Shown here: positions 12,189 through 24,621 of the stretch, in pieces
How positions within the stretch are numbered: the first letter of the stretch is position 1
Layout: every line of letters starts with the position of its first letter
From: Alitta virens
Taxonomy: Eukaryota; Annelida; Polychaeta; Phyllodocida; Nereididae
DNA length: 64,000 nucleotides
Assembly: GCA_932294295.1 (NCBI GenBank)
Contig: OW028575.1
Coordinates: 41,884,753-41,948,752 of the forward strand
Direction: 5' to 3'
Made by a program: the position numbers and the translations under genes
Notes under the pieces: generated by a model
What the model was told of the DNA's origin: nothing
The model's input: only the letters and a program-made list of their open reading frames with translations
The model's database searches: none

Positions 12189-13000
12189 TCGGGAATTTCC
12201 TCACTAAGCACACTTTCAATGCTGCCGGTTAATCTGACAGCATTTTGCTTGGACACAGCTTAATATCGCTTCATTCATGGGGGCGCTTCGGTCGCCGTTG
12301 GTGTAAAATGCGGACCACGCAGACCATGCGGACCAGAGATTATAACAATAATCTCTGATGCGGACCACGCTGTGTTGTCTCATCTAAGAAGCCGCGATTG
12401 CTCAGAGGATGTATATAATGCAGACCAAAACCCTACCCAATCTGCCCCCCCCCCCCCACCCAAATTAATTTAAGACCACACGTAAATCTTTACCCTTGAC
12501 AAAAACATTTGCCGGAGGTATTGTAGTATGGTGAAGAGTTGTCCACGTGCCGAGCAGGTGGGCGGGTGGGCATCAAACTTTTATTTCTGGAGCAGAACTT
12601 CAACACCGTTTTCTTCCGAAAGGCACTTTTAACTGGTGCAAAGCACCAGCCTTTCTCATAACCAATTTGCCAGTCCCCTGAAAGCGGGGGAGGTAATGCT
12701 TCCTTGAATCGTCTGCACACAAAGTAGTGCGATTACTATAAGCACATTTTGTTTTATTCACGAGCAACTTGCCTCTAAACTGGTGAAGATTGTTTCTTTT
12801 GCCCAAAACTATATCAACATGACGAAATTGCATAATTTTAAACAACATTTCCAACAACTGCTGCATGTACTATTTTCATGGATGGCACTGAACAAGTGTG
12901 TTAACAGCGATGCGCCTTTTTAACTATCTTTTTATCTTGTATACCAGAATGCCTTGTATGAGTCCATAGTAAGACCGGCACGCATTGAACAAGAGCCGTT
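12189..13000. other. Upstream flank of the GDPD gene
   Basis: This is the likely promoter and 5' untranslated side of the minus-strand GDPD gene. It holds a 10-bp perfect hairpin (12334-12357, CAGAGATTAT with a 4-base loop) inside a GCGGACCA-repeating segment, and a C run near 12447. Two overlapping minus-strand frames at 12490-12866 resemble nothing known to me. No TATA box could be assigned. Confidence 0.4.
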
Positions 13001-14261
13001 TTTGGGTTAGAAATTGCAATAATTTACTTTATGGCCCAGTTGCCTCTTTTGATCTCATTGACCTATAATGTCAAGCATGCATGCATGGATCGAGAAGATC
13101 GTTCAAATTGGGTCGAACTCAAAACTTATTTGGATTATTCTGCAGTGGCTAAAAACCCTCCAATCTATCAGCAGAACCATTACAGATCATTTTCGGACAG
13201 GATTCGCTTGTCCACAAACAAGAATACCTCAGAAATAGACAATTTACGAACATTGTACAGCAGTGGGGAAACAATATAGCCGACAGCCGCGTCAGTTCGA
13301 CCAAGAATGACAGCAAAAATATTGGTTATCAGACTCTAGAGGGAGAAACATAAACCCCTCCTAGTTGAGAATACTCCCACGGACATCAACATTGATTGGG
13401 AAGCCCAGGTCTTAACACTGCTTACCCAGAGCGACATTTGGGACAATCTGGCCTCAAGCGCATTGAGAGAGCCAGCAGGAGGAGCATGTGGGACTTAATC
13501 GTAGTTTTTGCAGGAATCTGTAACTTTACACATAAAGTAAATGCTAGGAAAAGAAGATACCTCGAGTACTACATATCTGCACAATTACACCAGCCGTTCT
13601 TAGCCAGTGCTCCAACTACTGAAACCGAAACCAAGACATTGCAATAATACAACATCTAGTTCAAGATATAGAGGAAATTAGCCATCACATTGTTCAACAT
13701 AACATCTCCAGAGACACAGCGCGCCACAATAGACCTGGCAGCACAGGCATATACGAAGTCTCTGAAAGAAAACGTATCACCAAATTCAATGGCAAGGATT
13801 TACCAGACAAAGTCCCATCCCTCTATATCATGTATATTCCTCAAAGAAACCTGGGTAAAGTACATTGCTAAAGAGGTCCCCTAAATTCTCAGCAAGATCA
13901 GAGATGCCATAAATGAAAAGGACTCATCCAACTAAGAATCAGATGTTGAGGAAAGTTGGAATTTCAAAAGAGCCAGAGAACATTAGCCAACATAAGTTTT
14001 AGGTTACCACTGTCCAGGCATCAAGAGAGGCCAGGGTACACACAAAGAAAAACCCTAAACCAGTAACCAACAGAATGAGCACTGGAAAAAAATACTACCT
14101 TGGTTGTCACTCTCCAGGCATCAAGGGAGGCCAAGGCACGCTCAACCAAAAACACTGTAGTGTCTCCTGGTGTGACTTTTAGGCATCAAGAGAGGCTAGG
14201 GGATCGCCAGGCCCACTGCTCTGTTTGTACTAATTTGCAGAGACTGCTCTTTCTTCATGCA

Positions 14262-14300
14262 CTCATCAGCGCAAACAAAATTGAACCTAACCCGGGACCA
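14262..14300 (+). other. 2A-like (NPGP) motif in LINE remnant
   Basis: The codons read LISANKIEPNPGP, with NPGP encoded at 14289-14300. The 2A consensus is D-(V/I)-E-x-N-P-G-P; here I-E-P-N-P-G-P is kept but the leading D is K. The frame breaks just after the motif and the zinc finger continues in another frame, so this copy cannot function as written. Confidence 0.7.
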
Positions 14301-15322
14301 CCCCAAGTACCCATGTGGCGTATGCACAAAAGCAGTTGATTGGAATGAACCTGCGTGCGATGATGGTAATACTTGGTATCACAAAGAATGCATGTTCATT
14401 TCCAGTCAAATTTCAGTGCCCCATCCAGTCCCAGTGCATTATGGACTTGCTGCTTGGCATATCAAGTTTTTCAAGCAGCCTTTTATCCTTTGAAGCGTCA
14501 ACTCGTAATTCATATGGCTTTGTCTTTGAGCAACAGCACAGAATCACCAAAAACCACATGTATCCAAATTCACCACTGGGTCTTTCCCTCCTCCAGTAAT
14601 CACCAAAACAAACCAGACCTCGTCAAAACAATTATGCGAAGAAAGTGGAATGGCTGGAATTACTGGCTACTGGAAACCCAGACATATCATTGCATATTGA
14701 TGGGATGGGAGACATGCGAAGTTGTACAACCGGAACACAAACTATACAGACATGACAGGAAAGACTGATATGGAGGAACAATCAAAGATCATCCACTGAT
14801 AATATGCATATTGCATAATATATAATTCTACAGACCACCCAACCGTGATATTACATACCAGATATACTCTGCAAAGAAATCCATTCCATTGCTGAGAGCA
14901 ACGAGTGCACACATGTGGGACATTGTGCGTAGCTAGAGATCTCATCCTTCCCAATATCAAATGGAACACTGAATCAAAACAAGGAAACAGATACCCAAGG
15001 AGCATCAACAAATTACTGCTTGACACTACGACACGATCAGAGAAGATACAATCACATTCTCGAAACACCTCAAAGACCAACCTGATCCCAACAGGTCCGT
15101 AGACAACCTTTGGCTTATCACTAAACATTTATTGGAAGTCATCACCGAACACATCCCAAGCAAACTGGCCTCCTCTCACCAAAACCAACCCTTGGTCAAT
15201 AGAGACAAAATCAAACTCTCCAGACTGAAGTCGAAGCACTTCAACAGAGCCAAAGACTAAAATAAACCAGAAAGAATCCAGAACTACTCATGCAAATTAC
15301 CTGCAAGATATAATGGGATTCA

Positions 15323-15576
15323 GTTAGTTAGTTAGTGTTATTGTTTAACGCCTCATCAGCACCTGAGTGGGCTATGTAGAGGCTCTCTAGGGTAAGATTG
15401 ATTATCTATAGTTGGTAGTAGAAACCAGAAGCATGGCAAAAATCAATAATTGTCTGCGTTGGATAGCTGGAGCAGCTTGTGCAATGCGCACTGTCCTGTT
15501 TTAGCCACTGGGGATAGAGGACTTCACCCCAAGTGTTTCCACCCTCGCCGCGTGGAGGCCCAGGACCTTCGAGGGC
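15323..15576 (-). mobile_element. SINE family A, copy 1 (inserted in the LINE)
   Basis: A 254-bp element with a near-identical 13-bp target duplication (ATAATGGGATTCA at 15310-15322, ATAATGGGAATCA at 15577-15589). On the minus strand it starts GCCCTCGAAGG and ends in GTTAAACAATAACAC(TAAC)n. No tRNA or 5S promoter box is evident. Copies at 20275 and 29610 are more than 90% alike by eye. Confidence 0.85.
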
Positions 15577-16925
15577 ATAATGGGAATCAACTCAGAGGAA
15601 GGAAACAAGACCACTACCAAAAAAAATTCTGGAAATATGTGAACTTTTTGGTAGTGTCCGGAGAGTCCATCCTGAAGAAAAATGGAGTAGCGCAAACCAA
15701 TGCACCAACCAAGGCCAGCATACTAAATAAACAATTCTCTTCTGTCTTCACAAGTGAAAATACCAGCTCACTTCCTTCTATAATGGGTCCTAGCCATTTT
15801 CCCGACAATTCCAACATTACACATACATCTAAATGGAGTCAGCAAATAACTCCGCAATCTCAACCCTCACAATAGTCACAAAAGCAGCTGGATAACACAG
15901 TTCCAACAATACGAAAGGAAACGGCAAAGAGTTAGCGCCAACACACACACACTATTATTCCAGACAAGTCTGTGCCAACGTACTGTCCCATGAGATAGGA
16001 AGTCAGCTCTAATCACCCCGCTTTTCAAGAAAGGCGACAGATCTAAAGCATCAAATAACCGACCCGTTTCACTGACATCAATCTGCAGCAAACTCAAGGA
16101 ACAGTTAGTCCACCCCATCATGGGACACTTTGACCATCACACGATCCTAAACGACACACAACATGGATTCCACAAATGTTAAGTCCTAAGAGTCACCCAA
16201 AAGAAGAAAAATGCCATCTCCCATGATTATACCATCCATGGACATACTCTTCAGACAGTAGACTAGGCCAAGTACCTTGGAGTAACTCTTGACTCAAAGC
16301 TATACTTCCATCAGCAGATCAATAATATCTGTAAGAAATTAACAGGGCCAGAGCGTTTGTCCATGGCAACACCAAGGAGTACTCCAGACAAGTAAAAATA
16401 GCAGCCTACAAAACTGATTAGACCCCAGCTTGAATATTGCTCACCAGTATGGTCACCACACACATCAATAAACATAGACAAACTGCAAGCAGTTTAACAC
16501 AGAGCAGCAAGATCAGTCATGGGAGATTGGTTGATTCGCTGCACTGAAAACCCCACTCCACCTTCCATGTAATTACAGTAACACGCAGGCGTACCAACAC
16601 CATTCCTTTCCATCCGAATAAGGGTTGGGAACTGTCTTCCGCTTCACATTGTCAACTCTCTATCTCCTTAAAGTACAGACTTCCAATGACTACTTGTCAA
16701 TTCTCTATCTCCTTAAAATACAGACTTCCAATGACTACTCTGGTGGACAGTGCCAGATACAGACTTTTACATGATTTTTAGCTGCACATTGCACCCTCCA
16801 CCATATACCGGCCGTCAGAAATTTAAATCACGGGATTTTATCCATGCAAGCGCACAACCCCAGCTTGTGATACTCGGGTCCACCGAGGACTAAGCTCACA
16901 GGAAGAAGTCTCAGAGTTCTAAATC

Positions 16926-17517
16926 TTACAAAATCAGGGGGGGGGGGGGATTTTTTCCTAATTTCTGGAGAAGTGATGCTACAGCACCTACATGCTTAGT
17001 ATTGTTACTGCAGATGCAGTGGCTACAAAAAATGTTGGCTATTGACACTGTGAATGGTAAGGCACCCTTTGGTGTAGGGGCCATCATTTGAAGAGATGCC
17101 ATGGAGTACTCCAGGGAGGCTGATTGACACCTCTCTCGACCTGTGGTGTGGAGGGGGGGGGGAGAAGAACAGCCTCTTGGAGAGATGGTACTTATGTCCC
17201 CCTCACAAATCTTCTCAGTGAAGGGTGCCAGAAGTTTTGCTGAAGGGAGCATCATTATTCATAGGAAGTCTGAACTTGCCCACTTCATCTAAATAATGTT
17301 GGCTATCACAAAGAAATGCGTTAAGCCTCTTCACTTGTAAGGTGGGCTTACGTTTAGCATAACAAGCACAGTTTCCTAGCAGGATATTGCGGTACATGCC
17401 AACTTCAATTTGCAACGTAAGAATTCTAACACGGAACTGTGCAATAACTGACCAAACTATTCTACTGTTGGAATCAGAAATTTTCAATCCCCTGGAATTT
17501 ACATGAAAATGTGTCAA
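16926..17517 (-). pseudogene. Unidentified broken coding-like segment
   Basis: Two overlapping minus-strand frames, 17215-17517 (100 residues) and 16926-17255 (109 residues), look like one sequence with a frameshift near 17230. Blocks such as VKRLNAFLCDSQHYLDEVGKF and KICEGDISTISPRG have ordinary protein composition rather than repeat composition. I do not recognise a family. It may be a transposon remnant or chance. A G run at 16938-16949 closes the lower frame. Confidence 0.25.
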
Positions 17518-17950
17518 CTATAATGCACAGGACACAAAGAGTAAAATTACATATACAATCATCACAATTCTTGATAATTTGTCATATTTTGCTAATTTTA
17601 CTGCTGTTTTGCAACTGCTATGCAATGTGACATGACCTATACGCATTCAAACTCTTACACATCACGTTTTCGGGACGGGGTTGCTATGGTGTGTAGACTC
17701 ATTGTTATTGTTCAATCCAGCTTTCTTTGTACATTTATATCAAACGTTGTTTGCACTGCCTAATGAGCATGGGAGTAATATACCAACTGGTCTGTAACTT
17801 TCACCCAAGGCACGGTTCACTCACTACTGGTGGACTTCCATCTTTTCCCTGAGGCACGAAGCCCCTTCTTGATCCTGGGCTTAACCCTCGGCTTTTTCTC
17901 CTTGTGTTTGAAGGCCCAGAAGTTGTGGGAAAACCAACCACCTGGGAGAA

Positions 17951-18126
17951 GTGTGTGTATGTGAGTAGGGCTTTACGTCCTGTACTTCTGCACCAGTTGG
18001 GCTAATTAGGACAGGCAGAGACCATGGCAATGAGACAAAGAAGGAAACAGCCATCCAACTTAGGCTCGACCGGAATCGAACCCAGGACACAGCGGTTGGA
18101 AGCCTCTGAGCTAGGCCCCCCGCCCA
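17951..18126 (-). mobile_element. tRNA-derived SINE, family B, copy 2
   Basis: A 176-bp element between identical 13-bp duplications (CCACCTGGGAGAA at 17938-17950 and 18127-18139). Its minus-strand head keeps a diverged B box (GGGTTCGATTCC-like) and the tail reads GGACGTAAAGCCCTA followed by CACATACACAC. Confidence 0.85.
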
Positions 18127-18989
18127 CCACCTGGGAGAAAGGTCACCATCCTGCGCTTAAAGCGTGGCGCATCTGTCACGTTTACACCGCTGCACTTCCA
18201 TTAGGCTACCCATCTCCAACTTCGTCGAATGGGTAAAACAGGGGAAGCCTGGATACATGCTTACCTGCATCACACGAAGACCAAACCCATCTCGCCTCTA
18301 GAGGAATTGCCTGATTAAACGACAGTTCTTCATTTGCATCCTCAACATTTTGGCCATGCTGTTCCCTGACCAAGTCCCACCTTCGATGCCTTCTGGTCCT
18401 TCCTGCCCAGTTCCCAACAGGCCGATGCGTTGGAAAGGGGCCTTCTGATGCATGTCCTTTGTGGAGCTTGCTTTTCTCGTTCTCGGCCATGAAGTTCACC
18501 CTGTGCTTAACCTACCTTCGTGCCTTGATGTTCGATCATCTTCCCCTCATGAACATCTTCTATATCTTCTATTCTGGGATAGGCCTATGTTTGTCACATC
18601 ATTTTGACATTGTTCAACATGATTCTTTAAGTTTTCTCTGAGAAATTGATGCACAAGTGTGAACGTCTGTGAAGTTGGGATTGTGTACAATGGTAAGTAC
18701 CTTCCTTTGGATAATGCTAGCTATCATTTTTGGGGGCAGCGCCTGTAACCTACTGGGTTAAAGCAGTTAAACACACTGTAAATACTTTAACCAAAATATT
18801 ACCAAAATGTAGTCCTAAGGTTATTTATCTGATTTAATTATTTAATTGAATAAATAACAGGAGGAATCACACCCATTGCATGCTCACCATATGCATATTT
18901 TCCACTTTTGAATCTTTAAGTTATTAATATCATTCTATGTTGTTGCTGTATCAAATATTTCTTTAGTTTTTTTTTTTTTATTTACTTCC
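18127..18989. other. Spacer between SINE and hAT remnant
   Basis: A minus-strand frame at 18206-18499 (97 residues) is open but matches nothing I know. The rest is AT-rich, and a T run at 18969-18980 precedes the transposase remnant. The left terminus of the hAT element may lie here but I could not find a CAGGGCTGTAGG match. Confidence 0.3.
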
Positions 18990-21552
18990 AGAAACGGAAA
19001 GCACCTTATTCTCAGTCATTTACCCCTAGCATCTTGCATTTTTTCACACTCACTCATGCTGAATCATCTTCTAATAATGATACAGAAAATTAGTGGATAA
19101 TGGATCACAACATGATGATGCAATGCCAGATTTAAATGAGCCTTCTACATCAACAACTGCTGCTGACAGCTCTGTGCTTGACTTCAGCGACATATCAATG
19201 TATCTGGGGCAAGTTCAACTGCAATGACTGACTGATGAAGAAAAGTACAAACTTCTTACTTATGCATGGACCCCGCCTCCCAACTACAACTTTCCAACAC
19301 ACATAGAGCATGGGAAAAATAGGAAATTTCAATACCAGTGGTTGCTGTCATATCCCTGGCTTGTGTATTCGAGATCTTTCGATGGAGGACTGTGCAAGTT
19401 TTGTGCCCTGTTCGGCTCCATGAATGGTACCTTGACAACATGCAACAAGGCTACAGACAAGCTGAAGTCTCACAATCAAAGAGCCCCTCACAAAACTGCA
19501 GTGACATTGGCATCCAACTTCTTAGACATCATGAAAGGCCAAAAACAGAACGTGCAGGAACAAGTCAACAAGGACCTAGCTGACCAAATTACTGAAAACA
19601 AGGTGAAAACGAAGAGCATCATAGAGACAGTTATTCTCTGTGGACACCAGAATATCCCTTTGCATGATAATAATGACGGCATGAACAAGGAAGATGACCG
19701 CAGTAATTTCAAGGCACTGCTACATTTTCGAGTTAGCGCTGGGGACACCATCCTAGAAAAACCCCTTAAATCAGGGCCGAGGAACTCCCAGTATACATCA
19801 GGGAGCATTCAGAATGAGATCATAGATGTCTTAGGGGACTACATCAGGCAAAAAGTCATTTCAAAAGTAAAGAACAGTCCTTATTTCTCAATTATTGCGG
19901 ATGAAGTCACTGATGCTGCCAACAAAGAACAGTTAGCCATTGTCTTGAGATATGTGGACTCAGCTGGGACTGCTCAGGAAAGGTTTGTGGACTTTGTTGA
20001 ATGCAGAGGGAATTACTACGCTGGCCAAGATCCTCACAGACAAAATGAGATCATACGGGTTGGATGGTGCCGGTAACATGGCTGGACATACCAGAGGTGC
20101 TGCAGCTGTTATACAAAAAGATTATGCAAATGCACTCTACTTCCATTGTGCATCACACCAACTCAACTTGTGTGTAGCCAAGTCAACAGCAAATAATTAT
20201 GTTAGAAACATGATAGGCGTCATTCAAAAATTATCTGCTTTCTTTCTGGGCATCCTAAGCACCAGTATGCACTAGAAGTTAGTTAGTTAGTTAGTGTTAT
20301 TGTTTAACACCTCATCAGCACCTGAGTGGGCTATGTAGAGGCTCTCTAGGGTAAGATTGATTAACTATAGTTGGTAGTAGAAACCATAAGCATGTAAAAA
20401 ATCAATAATTGTCTGCGTTTGATAGCTGGAGCAGCTTGTGCAATGCGCACTTTCCTGTTTTAGCCACTGGGGATAGAGGACTTCACCCCAAGTGTTTCCA
20501 CCCTCGCTGCGTGGAGGCCCAGGACCTTCGAGGGCAGTATGCACTAAAAAAGCAATAGAAGTGGTTGCTCCTAAAGCTTCACACCGAAAATTAAAGGATC
20601 TATGCAGGACGCGATGGGTGGAGCGACTTGCTGCATTTGAAGTTTTCATCAAACTTCATTCTTCAGTGTTTACTTGCTTTGAGCCATCAGCGACGAAGGC
20701 AGCAATCTGTGGTCTCGAGACTCCTTGAATGAGGCAAACCAATTATCTGTGGCTGCAACACAACCTGCATTCATCATCAGCCTGATAATTACCAATGCTA
20801 TTCTATCATACATCCGAGGCATCACTATTGGCCTTCAAACTACTTCTCTTGATGTTGTTCAAGCATCCCAGGATGTCCAGACAGTTCTTAGAGTGCTGCG
20901 TGAAGTTAGAGATGATATAGATACCTATCATGCAAAGTGGTTTATATGTGGCCGTCAGCAGCAGCGCATAAGCACTCCCGGTGAAACACCCAGCGTCTTT
21001 TTCAAGCGAAATGTCTCAATTCCCTTTATGGACCATTTAATCAATGAGCTGGAGTCGAGGTTCTCTGCGATGAATACTGCTGCTATTCAAGGAATGGTGT
21101 TAATCCCCTCAGTGCTATGCTCAACCCCAAATGCTAAACAAAAGATTGCAAACTTGGTGGGAGCATATGAAATAGATTTACCATCACCCTTGACGACCGA
21201 TGCTGAAATAGAGTGTTGGTTTCACAAGTGGCATGAGCAAAAAGAGGCAACAGGAGCATCTACTCCTAAAACCATCAAGGCCACCCTACCACACACCAGT
21301 GCTTTCCCTAATATTAGGGAACTACTGAAAATTCTTCTAAGCTTACCAGTTACGAGCTGCAGTGCAGAACGTGCCTTCAGTGGCTTGAAGCGACTGAAGA
21401 CATTTCTTTGCTGCAGCATGACCAATGAGAGACTCACTGGTCTTGCATTTCTGCATATCCATCGTGACATTGAAATTGATTCAATAATTACAGCCTTCGC
21501 ACATCTTCACCCCAAAAGGATGAAGATGGTCAATATCCTTGGAGAAATATGA
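18990..21552 (+). pseudogene. hAT-like transposase (THAP12/ZMYM1-like), disrupted
   Basis: Coding similarity runs through several frames. The N-terminal part has stops near 19090-19230. A TTF-type zinc-finger-like region follows (19290-19560; WLLSYPWLVYSRSFDGGLCKFC). The catalytic region is at 19700-20275 (SPYFSIIADEVTDAANKEQL with the family aspartate, then FHCASHQLNLCVAKS after a frameshift near 20030). The C-terminal half is at 20550-21552 and ends in the hAT dimerisation block (LPVTSCSAERAFSGLKRLKT). The SINE at 20275-20534, with its target duplication, breaks the frame. Domesticated vertebrate relatives are THAP12 and ZMYM1-type proteins, but the breaks argue for a dead transposon rather than a host gene. 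Confidence 0.8.
20275..20534 (-). mobile_element. SINE family A, copy 2 (inside the hAT transposase)
   Basis: The 12-bp duplication CAGTATGCACTA occurs at 20263-20274 and 20535-20546. The element has the same minus-strand start and (TAAC)n tail as the other two copies. Removing element plus one duplication would restore continuity of the surrounding transposase sequence apart from a separate frameshift, which proves the insertion history. Confidence 0.9.
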
Positions 21553-21584
21553 AGCTTGATGAAATTTGTTTTACTAATGGATTC

Positions 21585-22240
21585 TGTTAATTCTTGAAAT
21601 CTTGAAGGAAGTGAGACTAATGTAGGAAGATTTTAACTATGCTTTATTGGCAAGCATGTGGCAGTTAACTGGAACATAACAGAAATAAATTTCTCTTACT
21701 AATAATCATAACTAAGTATCACATAATTAAATAGCATAAGAAATTATTCCTAAGTTCATGTAAATATTCTGCACATAATTTAAGAGTATTAATTTAAAGT
21801 TGATAAGCCTTCTAATTTACTAAAGTCAAATACACACAATAAATACTAACAATGAATAATAAATAAATTGCATACTGTACTGTATAATGCATAATTCTAA
21901 CAGTCAATCATAAAGTACAATAAATGAATAAGAATAAAGGTATAAATACACTTACAATTCATGTCCCTACTGCATTTTATAAGAGAAAATAATTCCAAAA
22001 GAGTCCTTGTCTGTTACATTAATGAAATTGCAGACTCCAATTGAAACATGTTGATTGAATGAAAGTAAACTTTAAATGAACAGAAAGCAATACACAGGAA
22101 CTACCAGAAACACTTCACAGTTAGAAGAAAAACACAGAACAAAAAAAAAAGGTGCAAATTATTGCCAACATCCTTACAGTTTTACAGTTTTACATGTCAG
22201 GTAGTCACTGTTTCAAATATGAAACATTCACTGTTTCACA
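21585..22240 (-). repeat. BEL/Pao 3' LTR
   Basis: A 656-bp copy differing from the upstream LTR by roughly six substitutions, a 10-bp repeat of CAGTTTTACA and small A-run changes. This indicates about 1% divergence and a recent insertion. Confidence 0.92.
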
Positions 22241-22271
22241 GCACCCCCTTGAGGACTGCCAGGGAAAGTCT

Positions 22272-24618
22272 TCAATCAATTCGAGCTTCTTCTAGAAGAC
22301 AATCTTTCGCAGCTGGTCGTAAGTAAGTTGCACCTTGAGCCGTCTTGACTTTCAATGATCGAACATTTCCATCTTCACTAGGCATAACTTCAACGACTCT
22401 CCCAAGTGACCACTGTCCCCTTGGCCTGTTGTCATCTGCGAGCAGCACAAGATCATTGACCATAAGGTTCCTCTCGGATTTGTTCCATTTCTTACGCACA
22501 GTCAATGAGGGAAGGTATTCAGAGGTCCATCTTCTCCACAGATGATCAGCCAGTACTTGTGCTTGCCTCCATCTTCTGCGACTGTCTTTATCCTCAGTGG
22601 GGAAAGAACCAGGAGGAACGTGGGAGTTTGGGTCATATCGCAGGAAGTGATTGGGCGTCAGTGCAGTGAAGTCTTGTGGATCGGCACTGTTGTACGTCAG
22701 TGGTCTGCTGTTCATTGCATCTTCGACTTCTATGAGAGCTGTCCGTAGAACTGTCTCAGTCACACACTGTTCTTTCAAGACATTCTTCAAGGCAGATTTG
22801 GTGGACTTGACAAGCCTCTCCCAAGCTCCGCCAAAATGTGGTGCATTTGGCGTAATGAAATGCCACTTGATGGAGGATTTCAGCAGGAAGTTATGAAGAT
22901 CATCACTTGAATCCATATTTGACAAAAGCTCGGCAAGTTCATTCGATGCCCCAACAAAGTTCTTGCCATTGTCACTGTACACTTCTGCTGGCCTTCCACG
23001 TCAACCAATGAAACTTCTGAGGACCATGAGGAAATCATCTGCTTCAAGTGAATCTGCCAATTCCAGGTGAATTGCTCTAGTCACCAAACATGTGAATAGG
23101 CACCCCCATTTCTTAAGACGGGACCTGGCACGCTTCACTATCAAGGGTCCGAAATAATCCACTCCTGTAAATTGGAAAGGGCGGCTGTAGCTCTTTACTC
23201 GTTGCATAGGAAGATCTGCCATAAAAGGGATTCTTGCCTTGGCTGTACGCTTTCTGCAGTCCATGCAGTCATGTGCACATTGTTTCACCAATGATCTACA
23301 CTTGATGGGCCAATATTTCTTGCGAAATGAAGCGATGACATGTTCAGGGCCGGCATGTAATGAAACCAGATGTTCTTCTCGAATGATCAACTTGGTCACA
23401 TGATGACTGAAGGGCAGCAGAAATTGATGCTTGACTTCAAATGTTGAGTCCGAATGCTTCAATCTTCCTCCAACACGGATGACTCCAAGGGAATAATCAA
23501 ACAAAGGGCTCAGAGGACGAAGATGGCTATGTTCATGCAGATCAACACCAGCACTAAGTTCAGCATAATCCTTTCCAAAGCTTTCTTGTTGTGCTAACTT
23601 GATGAGAAGAATTTCAGCTTCATGAAGATCAGCCACAGTGAGACGAGGAGACTTTACTGCAGACACTTGGAACTGTGAACACCCAGCCATGAAGTTTCGC
23701 AGGACACGCAGACACCAAGCGGCATGTCTTTTCAGAAGATACCAAGATGAGAACCTTTCAGGATCAAGCAGTTGGCTGATGTCAAGCTTCAGCAAAAGAT
23801 CATCCCATCGTGACTTGTTTGCAGAGGTAAGCAATACAGTTTTTCTCAGATTTTCATCATTTGCCGGGGGAGGACTAACTTCTGGTTGTTCAGGCCAACA
23901 ATTTCTTTGCAGCAGCAAAAATGCTGGACCACGAAACCACAGATGATCGACAGCCATGTTCTTGGCTGACATTCCACGTGTTGGTAAGTCAGCAGGATTC
24001 ATTGATGTGTGAACATAATTCCATTGTACAGATGCTGACTTCTCACGGATTTCAGAAACTCTATTCGCCACAAATATCTTCCATCTCTGGGTTTCATTTC
24101 TTATGTAACGGAGAACTGTCATGGAATCAGTCCAGTAGAAAACTTCAGCGATCTTCACATCAATCTCCTTCAACAAGATTTCAGCTAACCTCACAGCCAT
24201 AACTGCTCCTTGTAACTCCAACTTTGGAATCGTGAGTGTTGACTTCACAGGTGCCACATCAGATTTCGAAGCTACAAATGAACATCTGATAGAACTCCCC
24301 ACGATCCGAAGATAAGAGACTGCTGCGAAGCCCATCTCTGATGCATCACAGAACACATGCATTTCAATGTTGCTTTTCAGATCGAGGTCATGATGGCGTG
24401 GAATGTGTAGTTGAGGCAAGTACTGAAGATCTTCTATCCAAAGTTTCCACTTTTTCTGGTGATGTTCCTTGATCATCCCATCCCAGCTTTTCCCTCCAAA
24501 GGTCTTGGATCAGGCATTTGGCAGTGAATGTGAAAGGGGTTAAGAAGCCACAGGGATCAAAAATCGCGCTCACGATACTGATGATCTTCCGCTTGGTTGG
24601 AGACGAAGCTTCACAATT
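22272..24618 (-). pseudogene. BEL/Pao RNase H-integrase-DUF5641 region
   Basis: From high to low coordinate this covers the end of the polymerase and RNase H region (SAIFDPCGFLTPF; MHVFCDASEMGFAAVSY; FYWTDSMTVLRYI), then an HHCC-type integrase zinc region (HLVSLHAGPEHVI, CMDCRK), the integrase core (FTGVDYFGPL, YSDNGKNFVGA, PHFGGAWERLVKS) and a C-terminal DUF5641-like part (WRRWTSEYLPSL, GATYLRP). There is a frameshift near 24476 and an in-frame TGA at about 22998-23000, both in otherwise well-conserved sequence. Confidence 0.88.
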
Positions 24619-24621
24619 AGG

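Larger units (their letters stand above)
13031..16900 (+). mobile_element. Dead LINE (CR1/L2/jockey-like) with 2A-like and PHD remnants
   Basis: Fragments of one non-LTR element occur in order on the plus strand, with many stops and frameshifts. An N-terminal segment at 14262-14300 ends in the 2A-like string KIEPNPGP. A PHD-type zinc finger follows at about 14300-14400 (CGVCTK..., then WYHKECM). An endonuclease-like piece is near 14905-15100 (LILPNIKWNTE), then a linker KKFWKYV...LNKQFSSVFT at 15620-15770. Reverse transcriptase pieces lie at 16017-16180 (FKKGDRSKASNNRPVSL) and 16240-16520 (AKYLGVTLDSKLYFHQQI, RPQLEYCSPVWS). The part between the two RT pieces, including the catalytic centre, is missing. 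A SINE splits the element at 15323. Both ends are approximate. PHD and 2A motifs are known from echinoderm CR1-like elements. Confidence 0.75.

Noticed and set aside
18990..21552. Domesticated hAT-derived host gene (THAP12/ZMYM1-like)
   Set aside because: Several stops and frameshifts plus a SINE inside the coding region make a functional host gene unlikely, though transcripts would settle it.
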